Assembly (NCBI GenBank): GCA_043228905.1
Contig: JBHGNT010000023.1
Location: 1 to 64,000, forward strand
Direction: 5' to 3'
Source: Azolla caroliniana
Lineage: Eukaryota > Polypodiophyta
Length of the DNA: 64,000 bases
The stretch's first letter is position 1. Each line of letters begins with the position of its first letter. Positions 19,934 through 33,900 of this stretch are shown here, in pieces. The position numbers were made by a program, and so were the translations under genes. Below the pieces are notes generated by a model, which saw only the letters and a list, made by a program, of their open reading frames with translations, had not been told where the DNA came from and made no database searches.

Positions 19934-20843
19934 GGTGTTTGCATGAATTGACTAAGGAGACCGACCGGATAATTGAGATCGGGTCGAGTGATCGTGAGGT
20001 AGATGAGAATCCCGATGAGTTGCCGATACTGAGTCGACTCACACGCTTTGGTGCCGGAGTTCGCATCTAGTTTGAGATTGCGATCGAGTGGGGTTGCTGT
20101 GGATTCGCACTCAGCCATCCCGAACTTGTATAACAAGTTGAGGATGTAGTGTCGTTGAGTGATCATGATTCCAGTCGGAGTCCGAATTACCTCGATGCCG
20201 AGGAAGTAGTGGAGCTCCTTCATGTCCGTCATCTCGAACTTGTCGGAAAGGAGGGATTTGACCTTATTGATTTGGACGAGATGCTCACCTCCAATGACTA
20301 GGTCATCCACATATAAGATGATGACGATCGGACTTGCGGAATCGCTTCATATATAGAGGGAGTTGTCCGATTTTGACATACAAAAGCTGATTTGATGAAG
20401 ATATTGCATTATCGTCGAATGTGAAGCACGCGGTGCTTGCTTGAGGCCGTAGTGTGGCTTCTTGAGTCGGCATACAACTTTTGGATGAGTGCTCGAGTTG
20501 AAGCCGAGTGGTTGTATCATGTACACCTCCTCTTCTAATTCGCCTTGTAGAAAGGCGTTCTTGACATCCATTTGATGGAGGTGCCCCCTTTCACCGCGGC
20601 AAGTGCAATTACGGTCCGTACCGTTGTCATCTTTGCCACCGGGGCAAAGGTCTCCTCGTAGTCAACTCCGTGCGTTTGGGCATAGCCTTTCGCTACGAGT
20701 TGCGCTTTGTAGTGGTTGACGGAATTGTCGGCGTTGTACTTCACATTGTAAATCCATCTGCATCCGATTGCCTTTTTGTGTGGTGAGGTGGGAATGAGAT
20801 CCCATGTCTCGTTCTTGCATAGTGCCTGCATCTCCTTGTTCAT
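19934..20843 (-). pseudogene. pol: copia reverse transcriptase
   Basis: The minus-strand RT runs from WIYNVKYNADNSVNHYKAQLVAKGYAQ through KWMSRT/MDVKNAFLQGELEEEVYM (a frame change near 20575) and LKKPHYGLKQAPRA to the catalytic YVDDLVIGG (about 20312-20285, both Asp intact), and on to YLTITRPDLNYPVGLLSQFM at the gypsy edge. An in-frame TGA lies at about 20346, just before the YVDD box. The remaining RNase H is at 12961-13563. Confidence 0.9.
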
Positions 20844-21352
20844 GGCTTCGATCCATCACGGATCCTTGGCTGCTTCGGAAAATGTTTCCGGCTTGCGTAC
20901 TGTCGCCACCTTCATCATAAAGGCATAGTGATATGCCATGTGGTCGTTGTAGCCGAATCGGCTGACCGGATTCTTTTCACGGGTGGAGCGACAAAGCTTT
21001 TCATTTGCAGAGATAAGGGCTTTCTTAGCTCCGATTGGTACATTGAAGCTGCCGAACTCACTGTTGAGTGAGTGAGTCAACTCATCGTTGTCGAAGCGAT
21101 CGTCTTCGTATTCCGTCATTTTCGCCTTGCCTTTATCAATCTTCGGGCTAGGCTGTGATGTGCTTTGATCACTCAAAGGCTCTTGTGGTCCACTTAGTCG
21201 GGTCGTGATCAGACTTTCCTCGAACATGCGTGTAAGGCGATCTTCATCCTCTTTCTCTTGTTCGGCGGATTCCGGGTCGAGCGGAGTCGGAGTCGAAGTT
21301 TCTCTGGTGCGTACCAGGATGCAGACACTTCAAAAAAGACGTCTCGACTTAC
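20844..21352 (-). pseudogene. pol: copia linker between integrase and RT
   Basis: An acidic linker (EDDRFDNDELTHSL) followed by NPVSRFGYNDHMAYHYAFMM and ETFSEAAKDP, the usual lead into copia RT. A TGA at about 20857 then interrupts the frame, which goes on as WIEAMNKEMQALCKNETWDL. Relatives have Arg there, so CGA to TGA is likely. A frame change separates it from integrase near 21300. Confidence 0.75.
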
Positions 21353-21963
21353 TCAAGATTTTCGAGTTGAGGGGTTGTAGCACTTATACCCCTTTTGCTC
21401 GAGTGAATATCCTACGAGGATACATTTCTCCGACTTCGGGTCAAGCTTTTTACGCTTCTCGTCGGGGATGTGCATGTATGCTATCACGCCAAATATATGG
21501 GTGTGCAATAAGTCCTGCTTCTTTCCGATGTAATTTTCGTGCGGAGTGACCTCATGCACTCCGAATGTTGTGCACCGGTTCATTAGGTAGACGACTGTAT
21601 TTGCAGCTTCGGCCCAATATGACTTGGGCATATGCGTTTCGTTCATCATGGCCTGCGCTACTTCGAGGATGTGCCGATTTTTGCGCTTGACTACTCCATT
21701 TTCTTGCGGAGTGTGTTGGCAAGTGAATTCTCGCTGAATTCCTTCCTTTCGGAGATACACTGTGAAGTCATCTAAGAAGTACTCCTCGCTGCCATCCGAT
21801 CGAAGGCATCGTACATGACGACCAGTGGCTTTTTCGACTTCGTTGTTAAACCTTTGGAAGTGTTCGAACACTTTTCTCTTTTGCCGCATCGGATAGAGCC
21901 ACATGTGCCTTGAGAAGTCGTCGATGAAGAGCACGTAATAGCGACATCCACCGAATGTAGTAT
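21353..21963 (-). pseudogene. pol: copia integrase, N-truncated at satellite junction
   Basis: Minus-strand GGCRYYVLFIDDFSRHMWLYP, the second catalytic Asp in CLRSDGSEEYF, the Glu in TPQENGVVKRKNR, then SYWAEAANTVVYLMNR and the GVIAYMHIPDEKRKKLDPKSE C-terminal part. The zinc finger and first catalytic Asp are missing because satellite sequence starts at about 21964. The cut is inside coding sequence with no LTR nearby. Confidence 0.88.
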
Positions 21964-24900
21964 TCACACATGCGAATCGAAGCTAATGAAACACTCTATC
22001 ATATGGAATTGAAAAATCATAATTTTGAAATTCAGGTTGAGAGACATGAAGGAAAAAGCAATGTTGAGGAGGGCGTAGACAAGAGAGCGTGAGTAAATGA
22101 AAATGTTCATACCTGGCTCATGTGATATCGGACTTTGGTGGTCACAAATGTGAATCGAAGCTAACAACGCACTCTATAATCTGGAATTGAAAAATCATGA
22201 TTTTGAAACTCAGGTCAAGAGACATGAAGGAAAAAGCAAAGTTGAGGAGGGTGTAGACAAGAGCGTGTGATTCAATGAAAATGTTCATACCTAGCTCGTA
22301 TGATATCAGATTTTTGTGATCACACATGCGAATCGAAGCTAACAACACACTCTATCATATAGACTTGAAGAATCATAATTTTAAAACACAGGTTGAGAGA
22401 CATGAAGGAAAAAGCAAACTTGAGGAGGGCGTAGTCAAGAATGCGTGAGTAAATGAAAATGTTCATACTTGGTTGGTGTGATATCGGATTTTGGTGATCA
22501 CAGATGTGAATCGAAGCTAACAAAGCTAGCTATGATATACGATTGGAAAATCATGATTCTGAAACTCAGGTCGAGAGACCTGAAGGAAAAAGCAAAGTTG
22601 AGGAGGGCATAGACAAGAACGCGTGAGTAAACGAAAATGTTCATACCTAGCTCGTGTGATATCGGATTATGGTGATCACACAGGCGAATGAAAGCTAACA
22701 ACGCTAGCTATGATATACAATTGGAAAATCATGATTTTGAAACTCAGGTCGAGAGAAATGAAGGAAAAAGCAAAGTTGAGGACGACGTAGACAAGAGTGC
22801 GTGAGTAAATGAAAATGTTCACATCTGGTTTGTGTAATATCGGATTTTGGTGGTCACACATGCGATTGGAACCTAACGACACACTCTTTCATATGGAATT
22901 GAAAAATGATGATTTCGAAACTCAGGTCATGGGAAATGAAGGAAAAATTGAAATTGAGGATGGCGTAGACAAGAGCGCGTGAGTAAATGAACATGTTCAT
23001 ACCTAGTTCGTGTGATATTAGATTTTCGTGTTGAAACATGCTCTTCCAAGTTAACAACGCTAGCTATGATATACAATTCAAAAATCAAGATTTTGAAACT
23101 CAGGTTGAGAGACATGATTTTGAAACTCAGGTCGAGATATGAAGGGAAAAGGAAAGTTGAGGAGGGCGTAGACAAGAGCACGTGAGTAAATCAAAATGTT
23201 CATACCGGGTTTACGTGATGTCGGATTTTGGTGGTCACACATGCGATTGGAAGCTCACGATGCACTCTTTCATATGGAAATGAAAAATCATGATTTTGAA
23301 ACTCAGGTCGTGAGAAATGAAGGAAAAAGCCAAATGTAGGACAACGTAGACAAGAGCGCATGAGTAAAGGAACGTGCTCATACCTAGCTCGTGTGGTATT
23401 AGATTTTTGTGTTGAAACATGCTCATCGAAGCTAACAACGCTAGCTATGATATACAATTCAAAAATCATGATTTTGAAACTCAGGTTGAGAGACATGAAA
23501 GAGAAAGCCAAATTGAGGACGGCGTAAACAACAGTGCGTGAGTAAATGAAAATGTTCATATCTGGCTTGTGTGATATCGGATTTTGGTGGTCACACATGC
23601 GAATCGAAGCTAACAACGCTATCTATGATATACAATTGGAAAATCATGATTTTGAAACTCAAGTCGACAGACATGAAGGAAAAAGCCAAGATCAGGACGA
23701 CGTCGACATGACTGCGTGAGTAAATGAAAATGTTCATACCTGGCTTGTGTGATATCGGATTTTGGTCATCACACATGCGCATCGAAGCTAAGGACACACT
23801 CTATAATCTGTAATTGAAAATTCATGATTTTGAAACTCACGTCGAGATACATGAAGGAAAAAGTCAAATTGAGGACGGCGTAGACAACAATGCGTGAGTA
23901 AATGAAAATGTTCATACCTGGGTCATGTGATACCTGGTAACACATGCAATTGGAAGCTAACAATCGTAGCTATGATATACAATTGGAGTATCATGACTTT
24001 GAAACTCAGGTCGACGGACATGAACGAAAAAGCCCAGTTGAGGACACTGTCTACATGAGCGTATGAGTAAATGAAAATGTTCATACCTAGCTCGTGTAAC
24101 ATCGTCTTTTGGTTGTCACACATGCGAATCGAAGCTAACGACAAAATCTATCATATGGAAACTACAAATCATGATTTTGAAACTCAGGTGGAGAGACATG
24201 AAGGGAAAAGGAATGTTGAGGAGGGCGTAGACAAGAGCACGTGAGTAATTGAAAATGTTCATACCTGGTTTGTGTGATGTCGGATTTTGGTGGTCACACA
24301 TGCGATTGGAAGCTAACGACGCACTCTTTTATATGGAATTGAAAAATCATGATTTCGAAACTCAGGTCGTGAGAAATGAAGGAAAAAGCCAAATGGAGGA
24401 CGACGTAGACATGAGCGCGTGAGTAAATGAACATGTTCATACCTAGCTCGTGTGATATTAGATTTTTGTGTTCAAAAATGCTCATCGAAGCTATCAACGC
24501 TAGCTATGATATACAATTCAAAAATCAAGATTTTAAAACTCAGGTTGAGAGACATGAAAGAAAAAGCCAAGTTGAGGACGGCGTAGACAATAGTGCGTAA
24601 GTAAATGAAAATGTTCATATCTGGCTCGTGTGATATCAGATTTTGGTGGTCACACATGCGATTGAAAGCTAACGACGCACTCTTTCATATGGAATTGAAA
24701 AATCATGATTTTGAAGCTCAGGTCGTGAGAAATGAAGGAAAAAGGAAAATAGAAGACGACGTAGACAAGAGCGCGTGAGTAAATGAACATGTTCATACCT
24801 GGCTCGTGTGATATTAGATTTTTGTGTTGAAACATGCTTATCGAAGCTAACAACGCTAGCTATGATATCCAATTCAAAAATCATGATTTTGAAACTCAGG

Positions 24901-27900
24901 TCGAGAGACATGAAAGAAAAAGTAAAATTCAGGACGACGTAGACAACTGTGCGTGAGTAAATGAAACTGTTCATATCTGGCTTGTGTGATATCGTATTTT
25001 GGTGGTCACACATGCGAATAAAAGCTAACAACGCTAGCTATGATATACAAATAGAAAATCATGATTTTGAAACTCAAGTCAACAGACATGAAGGAAGAAG
25101 CCAAGTTGAGGACGGCGTCCACATGAGTGCGTGAGTAAATGAAAATGTTCATACCTGGCTTGTGTGACATCGTATTTTGGTTGTCACACATGCTAATAGA
25201 AGCTAACGACAAACTTTATCATATGAAAACTACAAATCATGATTTTGAAACTCAGTTGGAGGGACATGAAGGGAAAAGGAATGTTGAGGAGGGCGTAGAC
25301 AAGAGCACGTGAGTAAATGAAAATGTTCATCCCTGGTTTGTGTGATGGCGGATTTGGTGGACACACATGCGATTGGAAGCTAGCGACGCACTCTTTCATA
25401 TGGAATTGAAAAATCATGATTTTGAAACTCAGGTCGTGAGAAATGAAGGAAAAAGACAAATGGAGGACGACGTAGACAACAGTGCGTGAGTAAATGAACA
25501 TTTTCATACCTAGCTCGTGTGATATTAGATTTTTGTGTTGAAAAATGCTAATCGAAGCTATCAACGCTAGCTATGATATACAATTCAAAAATCAAGATTT
25601 TAAAACTCAGGTCGAGAGACATGAAAGAAAAAGCCAAGTTGAGGACGGCGTAGACAATAGTGCGTGAGTAAATGAAAATGTTCACACCTGTCTCGTGTGA
25701 TATTGGATTTTGGTGGTGACCCATGCGAATCGAAGCTAACAACGGTAGCTATGATATACAATTGGAGAATCATGAACTTGAAATTCAGGTCGATGGCCAT
25801 GAAGAAAAAAGCCATGTTGAGGACACCATCTACATGAGCGTGTGAGTAAATGAAAATGTTCATACCTGGCTCGTGTGGCATCGTATTTTTGTTGTCACAC
25901 ATTCGAATCGAACCTAACGAGAAACTTTATCATATGGAATTGACAAATCATGATTCTTAAACTCAGGTAGACAGACATGAAGGAAAAAGGAAAGTAAATG
26001 AAAATGAAAAGTAAATGACAATGAAAAAGGAAAGTAAATGAAAAGGAAAGTCAGGTAAACAAGAGCGCGTCAGTAAATGAAAATGTTCCTACCTGGTTTG
26101 TGTGATATCAGATTTTGGTAGTCACACATGCGATTGGAAGCTAACAACGCACTCTTTCACATGGAATTGAAAAATCATGATTTCGAAACTCAGGTCATGA
26201 GAAATGAAGGAAAAAACGAAATTGAGGATGGCGTAGACAAGAGCGCGTGAGTAAATGAACATGTTCATACCTAGCTCGTGTGATATTAGATTTTTGTGTT
26301 GAAACATGATCATCAAAGCTATCAACGTTAGCTATGATATACAATTTAAGAATCATGATTTTGAAACTCAAGTCGAGATACATGAAAGAAAAAGCCAAGT
26401 TGAGGACGGCGTAGACTAAAGCGTGTGAGTAAATGAAAATGCTCATACCTGGCTCGTGCCATATCGCATTTTTGTGTTCAAACATGCGAATCGAAGCTAA
26501 TGAAGCACTCTATCATATGGAATTAAAAAATCATGATTTTAAAACTCAGGTCGACATACATGAAGGAAAAGACCAAGTTGAGGACGACGTACACAAGAGC
26601 GCGTGAGTAAATGAAAATGTTCAGACGTGGTTCGTGTCATATTGGATATTGGTCGTCACACATGCAAATCGAAGCTAACGAAGCAGTCTATCAAATGGAA
26701 TTAAAAAATCATGATTTTGAAACTCAGGTCGAGATACATGAAGGAAAAAGCCAAGTTGAGGACGGCGTAAACAAGAGCGCGTGAGTAAATGAAAATGTTC
26801 ATACCTGGCTTATATCATATCGGATTTTTGTGTTCAAACATAAGAATCGAAGCTAACGAAGCATTCTATCATAGGGAATTCAAAAATCATGATTTTGAAA
26901 CTGAGGTCGAGATACATGAAGGAAAAAGTCAAGTTGAGGACGGCGTAGACAAGACCGCGTGAGTAAATGAAAATGTTCATACCTGGTTCGTGTGATATTG
27001 GATTTTGCTGGTCACACATGCGAATTGAACCTTACGACAAACTTTATTATATGGAATTAACAAATCATGGTTTTGTAATTCAGGTAGAGAGACATGAAGA
27101 AAAAAGGAATGTTGAGGACGACGTAGAAAAGAGCGCGTGAGTAAATGAACATGTTCATACCTAACTCGTGTGATATTAGATTTTTGTGTTGAAACATGCT
27201 CATCGAAGCTATCAACGCTAGCTATGATATACAATTCAAAAATCATGATTTTGAAACTCAAGTCGAGATACATGAAAGAAAAAGCCAAGTTGACGACGGC
27301 GTAGACTAAACTGCGTGAGTAAATGAAAATGTTCATACCTGGCTCGTGTCATATCGAATTTTTGTCTTCAAACATGTGAATCGATCCTAACGACGCAATC
27401 TATCATATGGAATTAAAAAATAATGATTTTGAAACCCAGGTCGAGATACATGCAGGAAAAAGCCAAGTTGAGGACGGCGTAGACAAGAGCGCGTGAGTAA
27501 ATGAAAATGTTCATACCTGGTTCGTGTCATATCGGATATTGGTGGTCACACATGCAAATTTAAGCTAACGAAGCAGTCTATCAAATGGAATTAAAAACTC
27601 ATGATTTTGAAACTCAGGTCGAGATACATGAAGGAAAAAGCCAAGTTGAGGACGGCGTAGACAAGAGCGTGTGAGTAAATGAAAATGTTCAGACCTGGCT
27701 CGTATCATATCAGATTTTTGTGTTCAAACATACGAATCGAAGCTGACAAAGCACTCTATCACATGGAATTAAAAAATCATGATTTTGAAACTCAGGTCGA
27801 GATACATGAAGGAAAAATTTAAGTTGAGGACGGCGTAGAGAAGACCGCGTGAGTAAATGAAAATGTTCATACCTGGTTCGTGTGATATTGGATTTTGCTG

Positions 27901-30900
27901 GTCACACATGCGAATTGAACCTTACGACAAACTTTATTATATGGAATTGACAAATCATGCTTTTGAAACTCAGGTGGAGAGACATGATGGAAAAAGGAAA
28001 TTGAAAAATTGAAAAATCAATATTTTGAAACTCAGGTCAAGACACATGAAGAAAAACGCCAAGTTGAGGACGTCGTAGAGAAGAACATGTGAGTAAATGA
28101 AAACGTTCATACCTAGCTTGTTTGAGATCGGATTTTGGTGGTCACACATGAAAATCGAAGGTAATGAAACACCCTATCATATGGAATTGAAGAATCATGA
28201 TTTTGAAGCTTAGGTCGAGATACATGAAGGAAAAAGAAAAGTTTAGGACGACGTAGACAAGAGCGCGTGACTAAATGAAAATGTTCATAACTGGCTCGCT
28301 GATATTGGATTTTGGTGGTCACACATGCGAATTGAAGCTAACAACGCTAGCTATGATATACAATTGGAGAATCATGACTTTGAAACTTAGGTCGACGGAC
28401 ATGAAGGAAAAAGCCAAGTTGAGGACACCGTCGACATGAGCATGTGAGTAAATGAAAATGTTCATACCTGGTTCGTGTGACATCAGATTTTCTTTGTCAC
28501 ACATGTGAATCGAAGCTAATGACAAACTTGATCATATGGAATTGACAAATCATGATTTTGAAACTCAGGTAAAGAGACATGAAGGAAAAAGGAACGTTGA
28601 GGACGACGTAGACAAGAGCACGTGAGTAAATGAAAATGTTCATACCTGGCTTGTGTGATATCGGATTTTGGTGGTCACACATGCGATTGGAACCTAACGA
28701 TGCACTCTATCATTTGGAATTGAAAAATCTTGATTTTGCAACTCTGGTCGTAGGAAATGAAGGAAAAAGCCAAATGGAGGACTGCGTGAGTAAATAAAAA
28801 TGTTCATACCTAGCTCGTGTGATATTAGATTTTTGTGTTGAAATATGCTGATCGAAGCTAACAACGCTAGCTGTGATATACAATTCAAAAATCATGATTG
28901 TGAAACTTAGGTCGAGAGACAGGAAAGAAAAAGCGAAGTTGAGGATGGCGTAGACAAGAGTGCGTGAGTAAATGAAATTGTTCATACTTGGCTCGTGTCA
29001 TATCGGATGTTTGTGTTTAAACATGCGTTGAGAAGCTAATGAAGAATTCTATAATCTCAAATTGAAAAATCATTATTTTGAAACTCAGGTCAAGACACAT
29101 GAAGGAAAACGCCATGTTGAGGACATCGTACAGAAGAGCGTGTGAGTAAATGAAAATGTTCATACCTAGCTCGTTTGATATCGAATTTTGGTGGTCACAC
29201 ATGCGAATTGAAGGTAATGATACACTCTATCATATGGAAATGAAGAATCATGATTTTGAAACTTAGGTCGAGATGCATGAAGGAAAAAGCAAAGTTGAGG
29301 ACGACATAGACAAGAGCGCATGAGTAAATGAAAATGTTAATATCTGGCTCGTGTGATATTGGATTTTGGTGGTCACACATGCGAATTGAAACTAACAACG
29401 CTAGCTATGATATACAATTGGTGGTCACAAGTGCAAATGGAACCTAACGACGCACTCTATCATATAGGATTAAAAAATCATGATTTTGAAACTCACGTCG
29501 AGAGACATGAAGAAAAAAGCAACGTTGAGAAAGTCGTAGACATCAGCGCGTACGTAAATGAAAATGTTTATATCTCGCTCCTGTGATATCAGATTTTTGT
29601 GTTCAAACTTTCGACTCGATGCTAACAATGCTAGTTATGATATACAATTCAAAAATGATGATTTTGAAACTCAAGTCGAGAGACATAAAGGAAAAAGCCA
29701 AGTTGAGGATAGCATAGACAAGAGCGTGTGAGTAAATGAAAATGTTCATACCTAGCTCGTGTGATATCGGATTTTTGTGGTCACACATGCGAATCGAAGC
29801 TAACGACGCACTCTATAATCTAGAATTGAAAAATCATGGATTTGAAACTCTGGTTGAGATACATGATGGAAAAAGCCAAGTTGATAACAACGTAGAAAAG
29901 AGCGGTTCAGTAAATGAAAATATTGATACCTGGCTCGTGTGATATCGGATTTTTGTGTTCAAACATGCGAATGGAAGTTAACAATACTAACTATTATATA
30001 CAATTGTAAAATCATGATTTTGAAACTCAGGTCGAGAGACATGAAGGAAAAAGCAAATTTGAGGAGGGCGTAGACAAGAGCGCGTGAGGAAATGAAAATG
30101 TTGATACGTGTCCCATGTGATATCGGATTTTGGTGGTCACAATGCGAATCAAAGCTAACAATGCTAGCTATGATATACAATTGGAGAATCATGACTTTGA
30201 AACTCAGGTCGAGGGACATAAAGGAAGAGACCAAGTTGAGGACACCGTCGACATAAGTGTGTGAGTAAATTAAAATGTTCATACCTGGCACGTGTGACAT
30301 CGAATTTTGGTTGTCACACATGCTAATAGAAGCTAACGACAAACTTTATCATATGGACTTGACGAATCATGATTTCGAAACTCTGATCCAGATATATGAA
30401 GCAAAAAGCAAAGTTGAGGACGGAGTAGAGAAGAGCGTGTGAGTAAATGAAAATGTTCATACCTGGCTCGTGTCATATCGGATTTTTGTGGTCACACATG
30501 CGAATCGAAGCTAACGGCAAAGTTTATCATATGGACTTGACGAATCATGATTTCGAAACTCAGATCCAGATATATGAAGCAAAAAGCAAAGTTGAGGACG
30601 GTGTAGACACGAGCGCGTGAGTAAATGACAATGTTCATACCTAGCTCGTGTCATATTGGATGTTTGTGTTCAAACCTGCGAATTGAAGCTAACGATGAAC
30701 TCTATAATCTGGATCAAAAAATCATGATTTTGAAACTCAGGTCGAGATACATGAAAGGAAAAGCCAAATTGAGGACAGGGTAGACAAGAGTGCGTGAGTA
30801 AATGAAAATGTTTATAGCTGGATCGTGTGACATCGGATTTTTTTGTTCAAACATGCGAATCGAAGCTAACAAAGAACTCTATAATATCAATTTGAAAAAT

Positions 30901-33900
30901 CACAGTTTTGAAACACAGGTCGAGAGACATGAAGGAAAAAGCCAAGTTGAGGACAACGTCGACATGAACGTGTGAGTAAATGAAGATGTTCATAACTAGC
31001 TGGTGTTATATCCAACTTTTGTGGTCACACATGGGAATCGAAGCTAACGACGCACTGTAATATCTGGAATTGGAAAATCATAATTATCAAACTTTGGTCG
31101 ACATACATGAAGGAAAAAGCCAAGTTGAGAACAACGTAGACAAGAGCGCGTGAGTAAATGAAACTGTTCATACCTGGCTCGTGTGACATCGGATTTTTGT
31201 TGTCACACATGCGAATCGAACCTAACGAGAAACTTTATCATATGGAATTGACAAATCATGATTTTGAAACTCAGATAGAGAGACATGAAGGAAAAAGGAA
31301 AGTTGAGAAGGGTGTAGACAAGAGCGCGTTAGTAAATGAAAATGTTCCTACCTGGTTTGTGTGATATCGGATTTTGGTGGTCACACATGCCATTCGAAGC
31401 TAACGACGCACTCTTTCATATGAAATTGAAAAGTCATGATTTCGAAACTCAACTCATGAGAAATGAAGGAAAAAGCGAAATTGAGGACGGCGTAGACAAG
31501 AGCGCGTGAGTAAATGAACATGTTCATACCTACCTCGTGTGATATTAGATTTTTGTGTTGAAACTTGCTCATCGAAGATGTCAACGCTAGCTATCATATA
31601 CAATTTAAAAATCATGATTTTGAAACTCAGGTCGTCATACATGAAAGAAAAAGCCAAGTTGAGGACGGCGTAGACTAAAGCGCGTAAGTAAATGAAAATG
31701 TTCATACCTGGCTCGTGTCATATCAGATTTTGGTGGTCACACATGCAAATCGAAGCTAACGAAGCACTCTATCAAATGGAATTAAGAAATCATGATTTCG
31801 AAACTCAGGTCGAGATACATGAAGGAAAAAGCCAAGTTGAGGACGGCGTAGACAAGAGCGCGTGAGTAAAATAAAATGTTCATACCTTGCTCGTATCATA
31901 TCGGATTTTTGTGTTTAAACATAAGAATCGAAGCTAACGAAGCACTCTATCATACGGAATTAAAAAATCATGATTTTGAAACTCAGGTCGATATACATGA
32001 AGGAAAAAGTTAAGTTGAGGACGGCGTAGACAAGACCGCGTGAGTAAATGAAAATATTCATACCTGGCTCGTGTGATATTGGATATTGGTGGTCACACAT
32101 GCGCATTGAAGTTAACGACAAACATTATTATATGGAAATGACAAATCATGCTTTTTTAATTCAGGTAGAAAGACATGAAGGAAAAAGGAATGTTGAGGAC
32201 GACGTAGAAAAGAGCGCCTGAGTAAATGAACATGTTCACACCTAGCTCATGTGATATTAGATTTTTGTGTTGAAACATGCTCATCGAAGCTATGATATAC
32301 AATTCAAAAATCATGATTTTGAAACTCATGTCGAGATACATGAAAGAAAAAGCCAAATCGAAGCTAACGAAGCACTCTATCAAATGGAATTAAAAAATCA
32401 TGATTTTGAAACTCAGGTCAAGATACATGAAGGAAAAAGCCATGTTGAGGACGGCGTACAAGAGCGTGTAAGTAAATGAAAATGTTCATACCTGGCTCGT
32501 ATCATATCGGATTCTTGTGTTCAAACATACGAATCGAACTAACAAAAGCACTGTATCATATGGAATTAAAAAATCATGATTTTGAAACTCAGGTCGAGAT
32601 ACATGAAGGAAAAAGTTAAGTTGAGGACGACGTAAACAAGACCACGTGAGTAAATGAAAATGTTCATACCTGGCTCGTGTGATATTGGATTTTGCTGGTC
32701 ACACATGCGAATTGAACCCAATGACAAACTTTATTATATGGAATTGACAAATCATGCTTTTGAAACTCAGGTAGAGAGACATGAAGGAAAAAGCAATGTT
32801 GAGGACGACGTAGACAAGAGCGTGTGAGTAAATGAAAATGTTCATACCTAGCTCGTGTATTATTAGATTTTTGTGTTGAAATATGCTCATCGAAGCTAAC
32901 AACACTTGCTATGATATACAATTCAAAAATCATGATTTTGAAACTCAGGTTGAGAGACATGAAAGAAAAAGCCAAGTTGAGGACGGTGTAGACAAGAGCG
33001 TGTGAGTAAATCAAAATGTTCATACTTGGCTTGTGTCATATCGGATGTTTGTTTTGAAACATGCGTTGCGAAGCTAATGAAGAATTCTATAATCTCAAAT
33101 TGAAAAATCATTATTTTGAAACTCAGGTCAAGACACATGAATGAAAACGCCATGTTGAGGACGTCGTAGAGAAGAGCGCGCGAGTAAAGGAAAATGTTCA
33201 TACCTAGCTCGTTTGATATCGGATTTTCGTGGTCTCACATGCGAATCGAAGGTAATGACACAGCCTATCATATTGAATTGAAGAATGATGATTTTGAAGC
33301 TCAGGTCGAGATACATGAAGGAAAAAGCAAAGTTTAGGACGAGGTAGACAAGAACGCGTGACTAAATGAAAATGGTCATACCTGGCTCGTGTGATATTGG
33401 ATTTTGGTGGTCACACATGCGAATTGAAGCTAACAACGCTAGCTATGATATACACTTGGAGAATCATGACTTTGAAACTCAGGTCGATGGACATGAAGGA
33501 AGAAGCCAAGTTCAGGACACCGTTGACATGAGCGTGTGAGTAAAATGAAAATGTTCATACCTGGCTCGTGTGTCATCGGATTTTGGTTGTCATACATGCG
33601 CATTGAAATTAACAACAAACTTTATCATATGGAATTGACAAATCATAATTTTGAAACTCAGGTAGAGAGACATGAAGGAAGAAGGAATGTTGAAGACGAC
33701 GTAGACAAGAGCGCGTGAGTAAATGAAAAATGTTCATACATGGCTTGTGTGATATTGGATTTTGGTGGTCACACATGCGATTGGAAGCTATAGACACACT
33801 CTATTGTTGGGAATCGAAAAATCATGATTTTTAAACTAAGGTCATGAGAAATTAAGGAAAAAGCAAAATGGAGGACGACGTAGACAAGAGCGTGTGAGTA

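Larger units (their letters stand above)
12341..21963 (-). mobile_element. Ty1/copia element, 5'-truncated, split by a nested gypsy element
   Basis: On the minus strand: part of integrase from 21963, RT, then (after the gypsy insertion 13568-19929) RNase H, a GC-rich 3' untranslated region, polypurine tract and 3' LTR. Copia order (integrase before RT) is clear. The gag, protease, first integrase Asp and 5' LTR are missing because satellite begins at about 21964. Several stops and frame changes make it a dead copy. The left flank is ATTAT (12336-12340), next to the 189-bp satellite relatives. Confidence 0.88.
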
